64,000 nt of DNA from Deltaproteobacteria bacterium Ga0077539 (GTDB taxonomy: Bacteria; Myxococcota_A; Polyangia; Polyangiales; Ga0077539). Positions 55,469 through 64,000 of the stretch are shown here, one piece after another (within the stretch, counting starts at the first letter, position 1; each line of letters opens with the position of its first letter). The DNA is taken from contig LNEO01000119.1 of NCBI GenBank assembly GCA_001465015.1, forward strand, positions 1 through 64,000, written 5' to 3'. The notes under the pieces were generated by a model. It was not told where the DNA came from. It ran no database searches and was given only the letters and a program-made list of their open reading frames with translations. Made by a program: the position numbers and the translations under genes.

Positions 55469-57370
55469 ATGAGTGATACGAGCAGTCGCCGCGACGTGGT
55501 GGGGCGCGTCGCGGTCAATCCGCGTGGGTTTGGCTTTTTGGAGGTGGACCTCGGCGAGAGCGGCGACGTTCTTCGCGCGTTCATCGCGCCGCCCGCGCTC
55601 AACGCGTTTCTCGCAGACGACGTCGTCGCGGGCAGCATCGTGCGCGCGGACGACGGACGGTGGAACGCCGTCGACCTCACCCTCTACGAGCGCCCTCGCA
55701 CCGAGCTCGTCGGCGAGGTCGTGGCCCGTCGCGGCGCGTTCTTTCTCCGCGTCGATCGCGAGGTGTCGAACACCGATTGGCCGCTCGATTCGCGGGGCCA
55801 ATCGCTGGAGGCCGGATCGACCGTGCTCGCGCGAATCGCCGACGATACGGGCTCGGTCGCGCAGCTTCGTCGGCGCGTCGACGGCAGCGACGACCCGTCG
55901 CTCGCGCGCGTGATCGCGCGGCACCGGATCCTGACCGAGTGGAGCGCCGAAGCGCTCGAACAAGCGCGAACCCTCGCGCGAAGGCCTCACGCGGTCGACG
56001 GTCGTCGAGACCTCCGGTCGCTGCCGAACGTCACCGTCGACGCGCCGTCCACCCGGGACATCGACGACGCCATCGCAGTTCTCCCAGCGGACCGCGAAGG
56101 CGCGCTTCGGCTCTTTGTCTCCATCGCGGACCCTTCGGACTTCATCGACCAGGGCACGCCGCTCGATCGGGAGGCGCGCGCTCGCGCGACGAGCACCTAC
56201 CTGGCAGGCCGCACGCTGCCCATGTTGCCCGACGAGCTGTCGTCGGGGCACTTGTCGCTGCACCCCGAGGTCGATCGCCGGACCCTCACCTGTGAGATGC
56301 GCATCGACCCCGAAGGAAACATCACGGCGACGGACGTCTACGAGTCCGTCATTCGCTCGTTTGCGCGCCTGAACTACGAGGAGACCGCCGCCTACCTCGA
56401 CCGCGGCGAGACGAGCCGCGAGGTCGAGAAGGTGCGCTCGTCGATGCCGTGGTTTCGCGCCGCGAGCGCGAGGCTCGGGGCGTTTCGCGCGCGGCGCGGA
56501 GGCGTCCGCATCGCGCAAGACGAGGCGAAGATCACCGTCGATCCGGCGACGGGCCAGGTGAGCACCGTCGAGGCGCACAAGCCCAACAGCGCGCACGTGA
56601 TGATCGAGCGCTTCATGGTGGCGGCCAATGAGGCCATCGCGCGATGGCTCACCGAGCGGGGCGTTCCGTCGCTGCTTCGGGTGCACGACATTCCGGGCGA
56701 AGACGCGGTCAGCGACCTCGCCGAAATCGCGGAGAACTTCGGGTACGCCGCGGGGTTCGGCCCCAAGCTCACGCCCTTGTCTCTGGCGGCCTTCGACGCG
56801 CAGATCGACGCTGCGCCCGAGGAGCCCGCGATTCGCTCGGTGCTGCTCCGCTCGCTCGGCCCCGCGCGCTATCAGGTCGCGCCGTCGATGCACTTTGGCC
56901 TCGCCGCCCCGCTGTACCTGCACTTCACTTCACCGCTGCGGCGGTACGCGGACTTCGAGGTGCACCGCACGATCCGCGCGTATTTGCGCGGTCGCCGCGA
57001 TTGGTCATCGCGCGACCCGTCGCTCGACTCCCTGGCCCGACACGTCAACGAGCGCGCGCGCGCCGCGACCCGCGCTGAGAACGATCGACGCAAGATGATC
57101 GTCGCCCGCTACATGGTCGATCGGGTGGGTCAGCGCTTCTCTGCGCGCATCACGCGGCTGCGCTCGTTTGCGATCGTCGCGCAGCTCGACGCTTCCTTCG
57201 TCGAGGGCTCGATCAGCGTCGATTCGATCCAGGGAGGCCCGTTCGTGCTCGACGCGCGCGAGACGCACCTGCGCGGAGACGATCGAGCGTTCACCGTCGG
57301 TCAAGCCGTGCGCGTTCGGGTCATCGGAGCCGATCCCGCGCTCGGACGCGTCGAGTTCGCGCTCGAATAG
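55469..57370 (+). CDS. RNase R/RNase II-family 3'-5' exoribonuclease
   Basis: 633 residues from ATG 55469. N-terminal OB/cold-shock-like region (~8-90; GRVAVNPRGFGFLEVD) precedes the RNB catalytic domain with PSTRDIDDAIAV (metal Asp cluster, near residue 195) and FTSPLRRYADFEVHR. A C-terminal S1-like domain is short (ends GRVEFALE). It degrades structured RNA processively from the 3' end. At 633 residues it is shorter than E. coli RNase R (about 810) and lacks a basic tail. Location after rtcB suggests a shared RNA repair/decay role, and it might be co-transcribed. Confidence 0.88.
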   Translation: MSDTSSRRDVVGRVAVNPRGFGFLEVDLGESGDVLRAFIAPPALNAFLADDVVAGSIVRADDGRWNAVDLTLYERPRTELVGEVVARRGAFFLRVDREVSNTDWPLDSRGQSLEAGSTVLARIADDTGSVAQLRRRVDGSDDPSLARVIARHRILTEWSAEALEQARTLARRPHAVDGRRDLRSLPNVTVDAPSTRDIDDAIAVLPADREGALRLFVSIADPSDFIDQGTPLDREARARATSTYLAGRTLPMLPDELSSGHLSLHPEVDRRTLTCEMRIDPEGNITATDVYESVIRSFARLNYEETAAYLDRGETSREVEKVRSSMPWFRAASARLGAFRARRGGVRIAQDEAKITVDPATGQVSTVEAHKPNSAHVMIERFMVAANEAIARWLTERGVPSLLRVHDIPGEDAVSDLAEIAENFGYAAGFGPKLTPLSLAAFDAQIDAAPEEPAIRSVLLRSLGPARYQVAPSMHFGLAAPLYLHFTSPLRRYADFEVHRTIRAYLRGRRDWSSRDPSLDSLARHVNERARAATRAENDRRKMIVARYMVDRVGQRFSARITRLRSFAIVAQLDASFVEGSISVDSIQGGPFVLDARETHLRGDDRAFTVGQAVRVRVIGADPALGRVEFALE

Positions 57371-57375
57371 TTGAG

Positions 57376-58335
57376 TTATTGAGGACCGTCCCCGCTCTTC
57401 TGCTCACGACGTTTGCTGCGCCGAAGAAACCCGCCTCGCGCGGCGATGGCGAGGTCGTCGCGGCCGCGTGACCACTCGTCGCGCGTCACCGCCGAGCGCA
57501 GCGCAGCAGCCATCTCCGACGCGCTGGCGAAGCGCCTCGCGGGGTCCAACGAGAGCCCCCGATCGATCACCGCGCAGAGCGCCTCGGAGGTCGAGCTGCG
57601 CACCGAACGAAGCGGCCGACGCGGCGCGAGCACAAAGGCCCGCGCTCGTTCTGCGGGATCATCGATGTGCGAGAACAGGCGCTGCCCCGCGAGCACCTCC
57701 CAGAGCACGACCGAGAGCGCGTACAGGTCGCCTCGCGTCGTGTGCGTGCGCCCGGCGAGGACCTCGGGCGGGAGGTAGCCGAGCTTGCCAGCGGTCGTTC
57801 CGGGAGGGCTGCTGCGGGCGAAGGCGAGCGAGCGCGCAAGGCCGAAATCCGCGAGCCGCGCCACGCCATCTTTGCTCACCAGCACGTTGGCCGGAGAGAT
57901 ATCGCGATGCAACACGGGCGCGCGAATCGTGGTGCTCGCCTGCCCTCGGTGCAGCGCAGAGAGCGCGTCCAGCACGTCGAGCGCGAGCACGGCCGACGCC
58001 CCGCTCGTCAGCTTCTGCTCGGGATGAACGAAGGTCCTCGCCGACGTACCGTCGATCCATTCGAGCGCCAGATACGCGCCGTCATCGTCGCGGCCATGCG
58101 ACACGTACCGCACGACCTTCGGGTGCTCGATCATCGAGTGCACCTTGCACTCGTCCTCGAAGAGCTGCTGCACGTGCGCGCTCGATCGCAGCGCAGGCAA
58201 CACGCGCTTCAGCGCGACGCGCTGGCCAGTCCGCGTCCATCTCGCTCGAAAGACCGTGGCCATGGCGCCGGCCCCCGCGGCCTCGACTCCGTCGAACGCG
58301 CTCTCGACCGCTCGCGAGGGAGATCCGCTTGCCAT
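57376..58335 (-). CDS. Ser/Thr protein kinase
   Basis: 319 residues from ATG 58335. The Gly loop is AAGAGAMATVFRAR, atypical because Met/Ala replace the usual Gly/Tyr. VALKRVLP carries the Lys, HRDISPANVLV the catalytic loop, ADFGLA the DFG motif, and LPPEVLAG replaces the usual APE (P-P-E). The C-terminus is short and basic; no membrane helix or sensor domain. Its first 127 bases overlap the 3' end of the upstream zinc-ribbon/PDZ-like gene, so the two are probably co-transcribed and may work together. Confidence 0.88.
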   Translation of the reverse strand: MASGSPSRAVESAFDGVEAAGAGAMATVFRARWTRTGQRVALKRVLPALRSSAHVQQLFEDECKVHSMIEHPKVVRYVSHGRDDDGAYLALEWIDGTSARTFVHPEQKLTSGASAVLALDVLDALSALHRGQASTTIRAPVLHRDISPANVLVSKDGVARLADFGLARSLAFARSSPPGTTAGKLGYLPPEVLAGRTHTTRGDLYALSVVLWEVLAGQRLFSHIDDPAERARAFVLAPRRPLRSVRSSTSEALCAVIDRGLSLDPARRFASASEMAAALRSAVTRDEWSRGRDDLAIAARGGFLRRSKRREQKSGDGPQ

Positions 58336-59072
58336 CGACGCGCCGGTAGCAGGTCGCCCGAGGGTCGAGCAACATTTCGGCTGGTCATGGTCCCTCGCCA
58401 GAAGTCCGCGCAGCGGATGTGGTTCGCAAACGGAAACCCCCGCCGAAACCCCTCGAGCCAGACCCCGATGGAGCCGTTTCGGCAAACCTGACGGGTCGTG
58501 GGGTCGAGCACCGCACGCCCGTCGAGCCGGGTAAGCAGATCCCCGGGGCGAACGTCGAACGCCGCCGGAAGCATGCGCGCGAACTCCGGCGTCACCACCA
58601 GCGATCCGGGGATCGACGTCAGCGCGCTCGACTGCGGCGCCTCGGGGCTGACGCTCGCGACGGGGATCGGCTGGGCGACGACCGTGTGCACGCTCGGCGC
58701 GCTCGATCGCGCGACGATCGCCGGACGAGACGGCGCAGGGCCTCGGAGCACCGGCCCGTCGCTCGCGCCAAATGCGCTCACTGCCGCTACGAAGGCCCGG
58801 CTCGTCCTGTCGCCGAGCCGCTCGACGAGCGCCGCGCGGGGAAGCAGCATCGCCGCGCACACCGCCGCCAGCGCGAATCGCAGCGGAACCACCGCGTGCG
58901 CAGGCTGCGGCGTCGGACGGGCGGCGGGCGATGTTGATTTCGTGTGCTCCACCCGAGCCGCGTCGATCGACGCGCACGCGGTGCAGAGCGGGGCGGGGCC
59001 GTCCTCGGACGACACCCAAGAGGGAGCGGCGCCGCAACGGGCGCACAACAGCTTTCGATGGGGAGTGGTCAT
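58209..59072 (-). CDS. zinc-ribbon membrane protein with PDZ-like domain
   Basis: 287 residues from ATG 59072. Residues ~7-30 contain a zinc ribbon (LLCARCGAAP, LCTACASID). One membrane helix (~63-80, LRFALAAVCAAMLLP) follows. A Ser/Pro/Ala linker leads to a PDZ-like segment FDVRPGDLLTRLDGRAV (~178) and CRNGSIGVWL. The last ~40 residues are Arg/Ser/Pro-rich, look like out-of-frame sequence and lie entirely inside the following kinase gene. The true end might therefore be earlier, or a frameshift may exist. Likely a membrane scaffold or sensor for that kinase (inference). Confidence 0.6.
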   Translation of the reverse strand: MTTPHRKLLCARCGAAPSWVSSEDGPAPLCTACASIDAARVEHTKSTSPAARPTPQPAHAVVPLRFALAAVCAAMLLPRAALVERLGDRTSRAFVAAVSAFGASDGPVLRGPAPSRPAIVARSSAPSVHTVVAQPIPVASVSPEAPQSSALTSIPGSLVVTPEFARMLPAAFDVRPGDLLTRLDGRAVLDPTTRQVCRNGSIGVWLEGFRRGFPFANHIRCADFWRGTMTSRNVARPSGDLLPARRWQADLPRERSRARSTESRPRGPAPWPRSFERDGRGLASASR

Positions 59073-59239
59073 GCCCAGCCGCTGACTCAAGGATGGTGCC
59101 AGGCGACAACTCGCGGCTCTGCCCTGGGAAATGCAGCGCGCTTCGCGGCCCGCCCGCGTCCGCGCGGTTGTCACTTTGTCAGAATGGCGCGGTCCCCGCT
59201 GCGACCAGCTGCCAACCTGGCGTACTCTTCGCGAAGGTC

Positions 59240-59659
59240 ATGGTCCTTCGATCCAGCACCGTTTCCAGCGCCGTCTTGTGTGTGTCGCTCGCCGTCGGGG
59301 CGATCGGCTGCAAGCAGTCGCCGCCTGCACACAACCACGGCTCCAGTCCCACCGCGTCGAACGCCACGTCGGATTCGACCACCGTCGTTGCGCCAGGCGG
59401 CTCGGTGACCATCCGCGTCGACGGATCGGGCTATCACCCGCCGCGCATCCGAGCGACCGCCAACAGCGAGATCACCCTCTCGTTCTTGCGCACGACCGAC
59501 GAATGCTGCGGTCAACAGCTGAAGATCCCGTCGCTGAACATCAACCGTGACCTCCCGCTGAACCAGCCTGTGGCCGTGGCTGTGCGCGTTCCTGCGAGCG
59601 GAGAGCTCGGCTTCACGTGCGGTATGGACATGTATCGCGGCGCCGTCGTGATACAGTGA
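59240..59659 (+). CDS. cupredoxin-like lipoprotein
   Basis: 139 residues from ATG 59240. Lipoprotein signal with lipobox GAIGC (Cys ~24). Residues ~50-139 match the Cupredoxin_1-type fold: TIRVDGSGYHPPRI, FLRTTDECCGQQLKIP, and the C-terminal metal loop FTCGMDMYRGAVVI. Ligand candidates are the CC pair, the Cys and Met of TCGMDM, and the His. Family members bind copper or act in metal handling and electron transfer outside the cell. It stands alone between divergent genes. Confidence 0.85.
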   Translation: MVLRSSTVSSAVLCVSLAVGAIGCKQSPPAHNHGSSPTASNATSDSTTVVAPGGSVTIRVDGSGYHPPRIRATANSEITLSFLRTTDECCGQQLKIPSLNINRDLPLNQPVAVAVRVPASGELGFTCGMDMYRGAVVIQ

Positions 59660-59687
59660 TCGGGTCGCGCCGAGCTGAACGCTCGCG

Positions 59688-60473
59688 ATGCGCAAGGCGG
59701 ACGCCCTCTGCATGACAGCACGCACTTTCGTCATCGGCGACATCCACGGTGAGCTCGACTCGCTCCAGCGTCTTCTCGCGAAGCTCCCACCGCTCGACTC
59801 CGACGACACGCTGGTCTTTCTCGGTGACTACGTCGATCGAGGGCCGGACTCGCGCAAGGTCGTCGAGAAGGTGCGGGAGATCGTCGCGAGCGCGAAGCAC
59901 AAGGTCGTCACGCTCCGCGGCAACCACGAGGATCTTTGGATCGACTGCTACGAGAGCACGCCGCACCTCGGATTCCTTCTGCCCCGCGCGAACGGCTGTC
60001 CCGATACGTTTCGGTCGTTTGTCGACGGACCGCGCCTGCCGCTCGATCAGCCCCTGCCGCACGAGGAGATCGCGCGGATGTGCGACGTGCGGAGCTGGTT
60101 TCCCAAAGACGTGTTCGAGTGGTTCAAGTCGCTGCCCTGTTGGTACGAAGACGATCACGCGATCTATGTCCACGCTGGACTCGACGGCGAAGAGGGCGAC
60201 TGGAAGCACCCGAACGACGGCCGCGACGCGCCGCTCATCTGGATGCGCGAGCCGAGCTTCTACCGCACATACAAAGGCAAACGCGTCGTGTTCGGGCACA
60301 CGCCCGTGACGGAGCTCCCGACCGATCACCTCAACATCTTCGCGCGCTGGCTCGATGATCCGGGCGACGTATGGACGCGCGGTGACCTCGTCGGACTCGA
60401 CACAGGCTCGGGCAAGGGCGGTCACTTGAGCGCCATCGAGCTGCCGCGCGGCAAGGTGTTCGACAGCCGCTGA
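59688..60473 (+). CDS. PP2A-like (PPP family) metallophosphatase
   Basis: 261 residues from ATG 59688; ATG 59712 (253 residues) fits the fold better, because VIGDIHGELDS then follows immediately. PPP motifs: GDIHG, GDYVDRGPDS, RGNHEDLW, IYVHAGLDG, VVFGHTPV. These are bacterial Ser/Thr or diadenosine-polyphosphate (ApaH-like) phosphatases. In a genome with many Ser/Thr kinases a protein phosphatase is plausible. Confidence 0.9.
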   Translation: MRKADALCMTARTFVIGDIHGELDSLQRLLAKLPPLDSDDTLVFLGDYVDRGPDSRKVVEKVREIVASAKHKVVTLRGNHEDLWIDCYESTPHLGFLLPRANGCPDTFRSFVDGPRLPLDQPLPHEEIARMCDVRSWFPKDVFEWFKSLPCWYEDDHAIYVHAGLDGEEGDWKHPNDGRDAPLIWMREPSFYRTYKGKRVVFGHTPVTELPTDHLNIFARWLDDPGDVWTRGDLVGLDTGSGKGGHLSAIELPRGKVFDSR

Positions 60474-60541
60474 CCGCCCTTGCGCGGGTCCGAATCGCAG
60501 CGCCCCCTTGGACGCTGGCGACCATTGCGGTAACGAACCGC

Positions 60542-61951
60542 ATGCCCGCTGCACCAACCCCCGCGCAGCTCGACGCGCTCGCGGCGCTGCTCGAGCCTGA
60601 CGCTCTCTCGACGGACCCTGGCGACCTCGCGACGTATGGGCGCGATTGGACCAAGGTGCACGAGCCGAGGCCGTCGGCTGTGCTGTTTCCCATGCGAACC
60701 GACGAAGTCGCGCGCGTGCTGGCTTATTGCAATGCAAACGACATCGCCGTCGTCCCGTCTGGCGGTCGAACAGGGCTGGCCGCAGGAGCAGTCGCGGCGC
60801 GTGGCGAAGTGGTCTTGTCTCTCGCGAAGATGACCGCGATGCACGAGGTCGACGTGCTCGGGCAAACCGTTCGCGTGCAAGCAGGCGCGATCACTGAAGC
60901 CGTCCATCGCCACTGCGAATCGCATGGCCTCACCTGGCCCGTGGACTTCGCGTCGAAGGGCAGCTCGCAGGTCGGCGGCAACATCGCCACCAACGCCGGC
61001 GGCGTGAAGGTCATTCGCTACGGGCTCACGCGGCACTGGGTGCTCGGGCTCGAGGTCGTCCTCGCGGATGGATCCGTGCTCGCGCTCAACGGCGCGCTCG
61101 AGAAGAACAACACCGGCGCCGACCTGCGCCAGCTCTTCATCGGCAGCGAAGGAACGCTCGGCGTCGTGACCGAGGCGACGCTCAAGCTCGCGCGAGTCCC
61201 GACGAGGCTCGACGTGATGCTCTTCGCCGTCGACGGGCTCTCTGGCGTGCTCTCGCTCTTCGCCGAGGCGCGCAAGGGGCCGTTTACGCTGAGCGCGTTC
61301 GAGTTCTTCACGGACAAGTGCCTCGCGCGCGTTCAGCGACACCGAGGCCTCCGCGCGCCGTTCGACGGCGATGCGCACACGCACTACGTGCTCGTCGAAG
61401 CCGAGGGCGAAGGCACCGACGACAGCGAGCTCGAGACCTGGCTCGGCTCGCTCTTCGAGCGCAGCCTCGTCGTCGACGGAACGATGGCGCAAAACGCAGC
61501 GCAGCGCCGATCGCTCTGGGAGCTCCGCGAGAGCATCTCCGAGTCGCTCTCGGGCACTGGGCTGCCGCACAAGAACGACATTTCGCTTCCGATCGCGGCG
61601 CTCGACGCGTTTTGCGGCGAGCTCGACGGCGTGTTCTCCGCCCGCTACCCGGGCTGGGAGATCTGCCTCTTCGGCCACATCGGCGACGGAAACCTCCACG
61701 TCAACGTGATGAAGCCCGACGCGATGGAGAAGGCCGCGTTTCTGGCGAAGACCGCCGAGGCCGACGAGGCGATGTTCGAGCTCGTTCGCAAGCACCGCGG
61801 CAGCGTCTCGGCCGAGCACGGGATCGGCTTGTTGAAGAAGAAGGCCCTCCCCTACTCGCGTACGCCAGCAGAGCTGGCCACGCTCGCCGCGCTCAAGCGC
61901 GCGCTGGATCCCAGAGGGATCCTCAACCCCGGCAAGATCTTCGACCTGTAG
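60542..61951 (+). CDS. FAD-linked 2-hydroxyacid dehydrogenase, GlcD/D2HGDH-like
   Basis: 469 residues. FAD-binding type 4 (PCMH) domain: PSGGRTGLAAGAV, DFASKGSSQVGGNIATNAGG and FIGSEGTLGVVTEATL. C-terminal cap with GHIGDGNLHVNV and EHGIGLLKK. This family oxidises D-lactate, glycolate or D-2-hydroxyglutarate, passing electrons to quinone or ETF. Note the serA gene downstream on the other strand. SerA side reactions yield D-2-hydroxyglutarate in other bacteria, where a D2HGDH recycles it; that link is suggestive only. Confidence 0.88.
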   Translation: MPAAPTPAQLDALAALLEPDALSTDPGDLATYGRDWTKVHEPRPSAVLFPMRTDEVARVLAYCNANDIAVVPSGGRTGLAAGAVAARGEVVLSLAKMTAMHEVDVLGQTVRVQAGAITEAVHRHCESHGLTWPVDFASKGSSQVGGNIATNAGGVKVIRYGLTRHWVLGLEVVLADGSVLALNGALEKNNTGADLRQLFIGSEGTLGVVTEATLKLARVPTRLDVMLFAVDGLSGVLSLFAEARKGPFTLSAFEFFTDKCLARVQRHRGLRAPFDGDAHTHYVLVEAEGEGTDDSELETWLGSLFERSLVVDGTMAQNAAQRRSLWELRESISESLSGTGLPHKNDISLPIAALDAFCGELDGVFSARYPGWEICLFGHIGDGNLHVNVMKPDAMEKAAFLAKTAEADEAMFELVRKHRGSVSAEHGIGLLKKKALPYSRTPAELATLAALKRALDPRGILNPGKIFDL

Positions 61952-61969
61952 CGCGGCGCCGCGATCGAC

Positions 61970-62782
61970 TCAGCTCGAGAGCTCGAGCCCGTCGAGAAAC
62001 GCTCGGATCACGCTGGTGCTCTGCTCGGGCTGCTCGATGGCCGAGAGGTGCCCGGCGCCGTCGAGGAGCACGTATCGAGCGCCAGCGATGCTCTGCGCGA
62101 TCTCTTCGCCCTTCGCCGCGGGCAGCGCGCGGTCGGCGTCCCCCGAGATCACCATCGTAGGCGCGCGGATCTTCGACAGCAGCGCACGCAGGTCTCCGCG
62201 GTTGGCCACGGCGTCGACCGCGAGAAAAGCGCCGCGCCGATCGAGCGCGAGCCACTTCTGCTTCCAGTGCGCGACGACCGCCGGATTCGCCGTGAGAAAG
62301 CTGTCGGAGAACATCAGCGGGAGCACCGCTTCGGCGACCGGATCGGTCACGCCGACGGCCATGACGCTCGCGGCCATCGCCATGTATCGCGCGCGGTTGA
62401 CGGTCGACTCGGGCGCGGCCGAAGTGTTGAGCAGCACGAGCGAGCGCACCCGTGAAGCGTGATAGATCGCGGCGCGCATCGCGGTGAAGCCGCCCTGCGA
62501 GAGACCGACGAGCGACGCGCCGTGAACGCCCGCGTGATCGAGCAGCGCCGCGACGTCGTCCGCTTGATCTTCCTGCGTATAGCGCTTGGCAGGCGCGCTC
62601 GAGCGGCCGTGGCCGCGCATCTCGACGTGCAGCACGCGATAGCGATCGGCGAGGTTGTTCGCGAGGTGCGCGAACAGCTCGACGTCGCACAACAGGCTCG
62701 GCAAGAGCACGACGGCGGGCGCGTCGCGAGGGCCGGTGTCCTCGTAGAAGATCGAACACGTGGGGCGATCGACGGTCGGCAT
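61970..62782 (-). CDS. alpha/beta-hydrolase, enol-lactonase-like
   Basis: 270 residues. Family features: VVLLPSLLCDVELF (oxyanion region), EMRGHGRS, nucleophile elbow GLSQGG (Ser ~94), Asp in VISGDADRALP, and His in DGAGHLSAIEQP. Best resemblance is to 3-oxoadipate enol-lactonase (PcaD) and related esterases. No aromatic-degradation genes are adjacent, so the exact substrate is open. It is 33 bp after serA on the same strand. Confidence 0.85.
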   Translation of the reverse strand: MPTVDRPTCSIFYEDTGPRDAPAVVLLPSLLCDVELFAHLANNLADRYRVLHVEMRGHGRSSAPAKRYTQEDQADDVAALLDHAGVHGASLVGLSQGGFTAMRAAIYHASRVRSLVLLNTSAAPESTVNRARYMAMAASVMAVGVTDPVAEAVLPLMFSDSFLTANPAVVAHWKQKWLALDRRGAFLAVDAVANRGDLRALLSKIRAPTMVISGDADRALPAAKGEEIAQSIAGARYVLLDGAGHLSAIEQPEQSTSVIRAFLDGLELSS

Positions 62783-62815
62783 CTCGTGTTCTATCTCCTC
62801 GTTGAACGGAGGATA

Positions 62816-64000
62816 TCAGTAGAGCACGCGCGTGCGGATGTCCGTCGTCAGGGCGGCGATGCGTTCGGCCACCGACTGCGCGACGTCCTTCTCGATGTCC
62901 ATCACGAGATACCCGATGGAGGCGTCCGTCGCGAGGACCTGCGACGAGATGTTGGCGCCGAGCTCGGACACGATCGCGTTGATGTCACGAAGGACGCCGG
63001 GCACGTTTCGGTGCACGTTGAGCACGCGGTGCGTGGCTTTGTTCGGCGGGAGCTCCACCGGAGGAAAGTTGACGCTGCCGGTCGTCGCGCCGGTGGCGAC
63101 GTAACGGACCAGGGAGTTACCTACCTCGCTGCCGATCGCCGCCTGCGCCTCGATCGTCGAGCCGCCGATGTGCGGCGTGAGGATCACGTTCGTAAGGTTC
63201 TGCAGCGGCGTGACGAAGCCGTCCGAGTTGCTCTCGGGCTCTTCGGGATAGACGTCGATGGCGGCCCCGGCGAGGTGTCCTGCGCGCAGCGCTGCGGCGA
63301 GGGCGGGGATGACGACGACCGTTCCGCGGCTGGCGTTGAGCAGAAACGAGCCCTTCTGCATGCGCGCGATCTCGCGCTCGCCGAACATCTCGTGAGTCTG
63401 CTGCGTGGCCGGCACGTGCAGCGTCACGAAGTCGCTCTTGGCGAGCAGCTCGTCCATCGACTCGACCGCGTGGTTGTTGCCCATCGGCAGCTTCGTCGCG
63501 ATGTCGAAGAACATCACGTTCATGCCGAGGGCCTCGGCGATCACGCCGAGCTGCGATCCGATGTGACCGTAGCCGATGATGCCAAGCGTTTTTCCACGGA
63601 TTTCGTAGCAACCCGCGGCGACCTTGCGCCACTTGCCTTCGTGCACCTCGCGCGAGCGATCGCCGAGCTGTCGGGCGAGCAAGACGATCTCCGCGATGAT
63701 CAGCTCTGCCACCGACCGGGTGTTGCTGAACGGCGCGTTGAACACAGGAACGCCTCGGGCCTTCGCCGAGTCGAGGTCCACCTGGTTGGTCCCGATGCAG
63801 AAGCAGCCGAGCGACAAGAGCCTCGGCGCCGCCTCGAGCGCTCGCCTGGTGACCTGCGTCTTCGAGCGAATTCCCAGGACGTGCACAGACTCGAGCTTCT
63901 TGCAGAGCTCGTCTTCTTTGAGCGCGCCCGCCACGGTCTCGACATCGAAGCCCTCTGAACGAAAGAGCTCGACCGCCTTGGGGTGAATGTTTTCGAGCAG
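62816..64000 (-). CDS. serA: D-3-phosphoglycerate dehydrogenase, partial (5' end beyond window)
   Basis: 394 codons are visible up to the right edge; the frame is still open there (HPKAVELFRSEG matches the E. coli SerA N-terminus), so only about 10 residues are missing. Substrate/NAD domain: GCFCIGTNQVDLDSA, NAPFSNTRSVAELI, IIGYGHIGSQLG, and catalytic Arg in NASRGTVV and His in LTPHIGGST. C-terminal ACT domain (HRNVPGVLRDINAIVSELG) indicates serine feedback. It is the short ~405-residue E. coli-type form. First step of serine synthesis. Confidence 0.96.
   Translation of the reverse strand: MLENIHPKAVELFRSEGFDVETVAGALKEDELCKKLESVHVLGIRSKTQVTRRALEAAPRLLSLGCFCIGTNQVDLDSAKARGVPVFNAPFSNTRSVAELIIAEIVLLARQLGDRSREVHEGKWRKVAAGCYEIRGKTLGIIGYGHIGSQLGVIAEALGMNVMFFDIATKLPMGNNHAVESMDELLAKSDFVTLHVPATQQTHEMFGEREIARMQKGSFLLNASRGTVVVIPALAAALRAGHLAGAAIDVYPEEPESNSDGFVTPLQNLTNVILTPHIGGSTIEAQAAIGSEVGNSLVRYVATGATTGSVNFPPVELPPNKATHRVLNVHRNVPGVLRDINAIVSELGANISSQVLATDASIGYLVMDIEKDVAQSVAERIAALTTDIRTRVLY

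Overview
This 64 kb window is very GC-rich and densely coding. It reads like a chromosomal segment of a predatory or soil-type Myxococcota, most likely Polyangia (for example a Sandaracinus-like lineage). That placement is inference. It rests on many Asp/Pro-rich lipoproteins with Cys-rich repeats, several Hanks-type Ser/Thr kinases including kinase-ATPase and kinase-receiver fusions, a MYXO-CTERM-like C-terminus, DUF2330 proteins and GTG/TTG starts. I found no rRNA, tRNA, CRISPR array, insertion sequence or prophage.

Layout. 0.2-8.0 kb (+): an envelope cluster with two Cys-rich lipoproteins, an exported thioredoxin-like lipoprotein, a probable outer-membrane protein and an OmpA-family protein with calcium-type repeats. 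8.0-11.3 kb (+): a kinase/AAA-type regulator and an HSDL2-like dehydrogenase. 11.3-18.2 kb (+): an AddB-like/AddA-like recombination helicase-nuclease pair. 18.3-19.8 kb (-): a flippase gene broken by one extra base. 20.0-22.0 kb (+): an orphan receiver protein and a MYXO-CTERM-like surface protein followed by 25-bp tandem repeats. 22.1-29.2 kb (-): a VKOR-DsbA fusion, then a tight four-gene operon made of a DUF2007-like membrane protein, a SPASM radical SAM enzyme, a B12-type radical SAM enzyme fused to a PCMT-like methyltransferase, and an AMP-forming acyl-CoA ligase. This operon is the best candidate for an undescribed pathway. 29.3-33.7 kb: an unknown protein, two paralogous membrane proteins and a GH1 lipoprotein. 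33.8-39.1 kb (+): SelB and two tandem DUF2330 proteins. 39.1-45.5 kb (-): maleylacetoacetate isomerase, a zinc-ribbon/Ser-Thr kinase/receiver hybrid, a large hybrid histidine kinase ending in an Hpt domain, and a diacylglycerol-kinase-like protein. 45.7-52.4 kb: a lipase-like hydrolase, an exported archaemetzincin, a metallophosphoesterase, a fatty-acid desaturase, a Nif3-family protein and small unknowns. 52.4-57.4 kb: an RNA repair and decay locus with divergent rtcR and rtcB plus an RNase R-type exonuclease. 57.4-64.0 kb: another kinase overlapping a zinc-ribbon/PDZ-like membrane protein, a cupredoxin-like lipoprotein, a PP2A-like phosphatase, a GlcD-type FAD oxidase, an alpha/beta hydrolase, and serA running off the right edge.

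Three regions appear to hold genes that work together: the double radical SAM operon, the phosphorelay-to-Ser/Thr-kinase block at 39.8-44.4 kb, and the sigma-54-controlled RNA ligase locus. The remainder is mostly housekeeping, envelope and signalling genes. Only one gene-free stretch exceeds 300 bases (23223-23554), and it has no recognisable gene.
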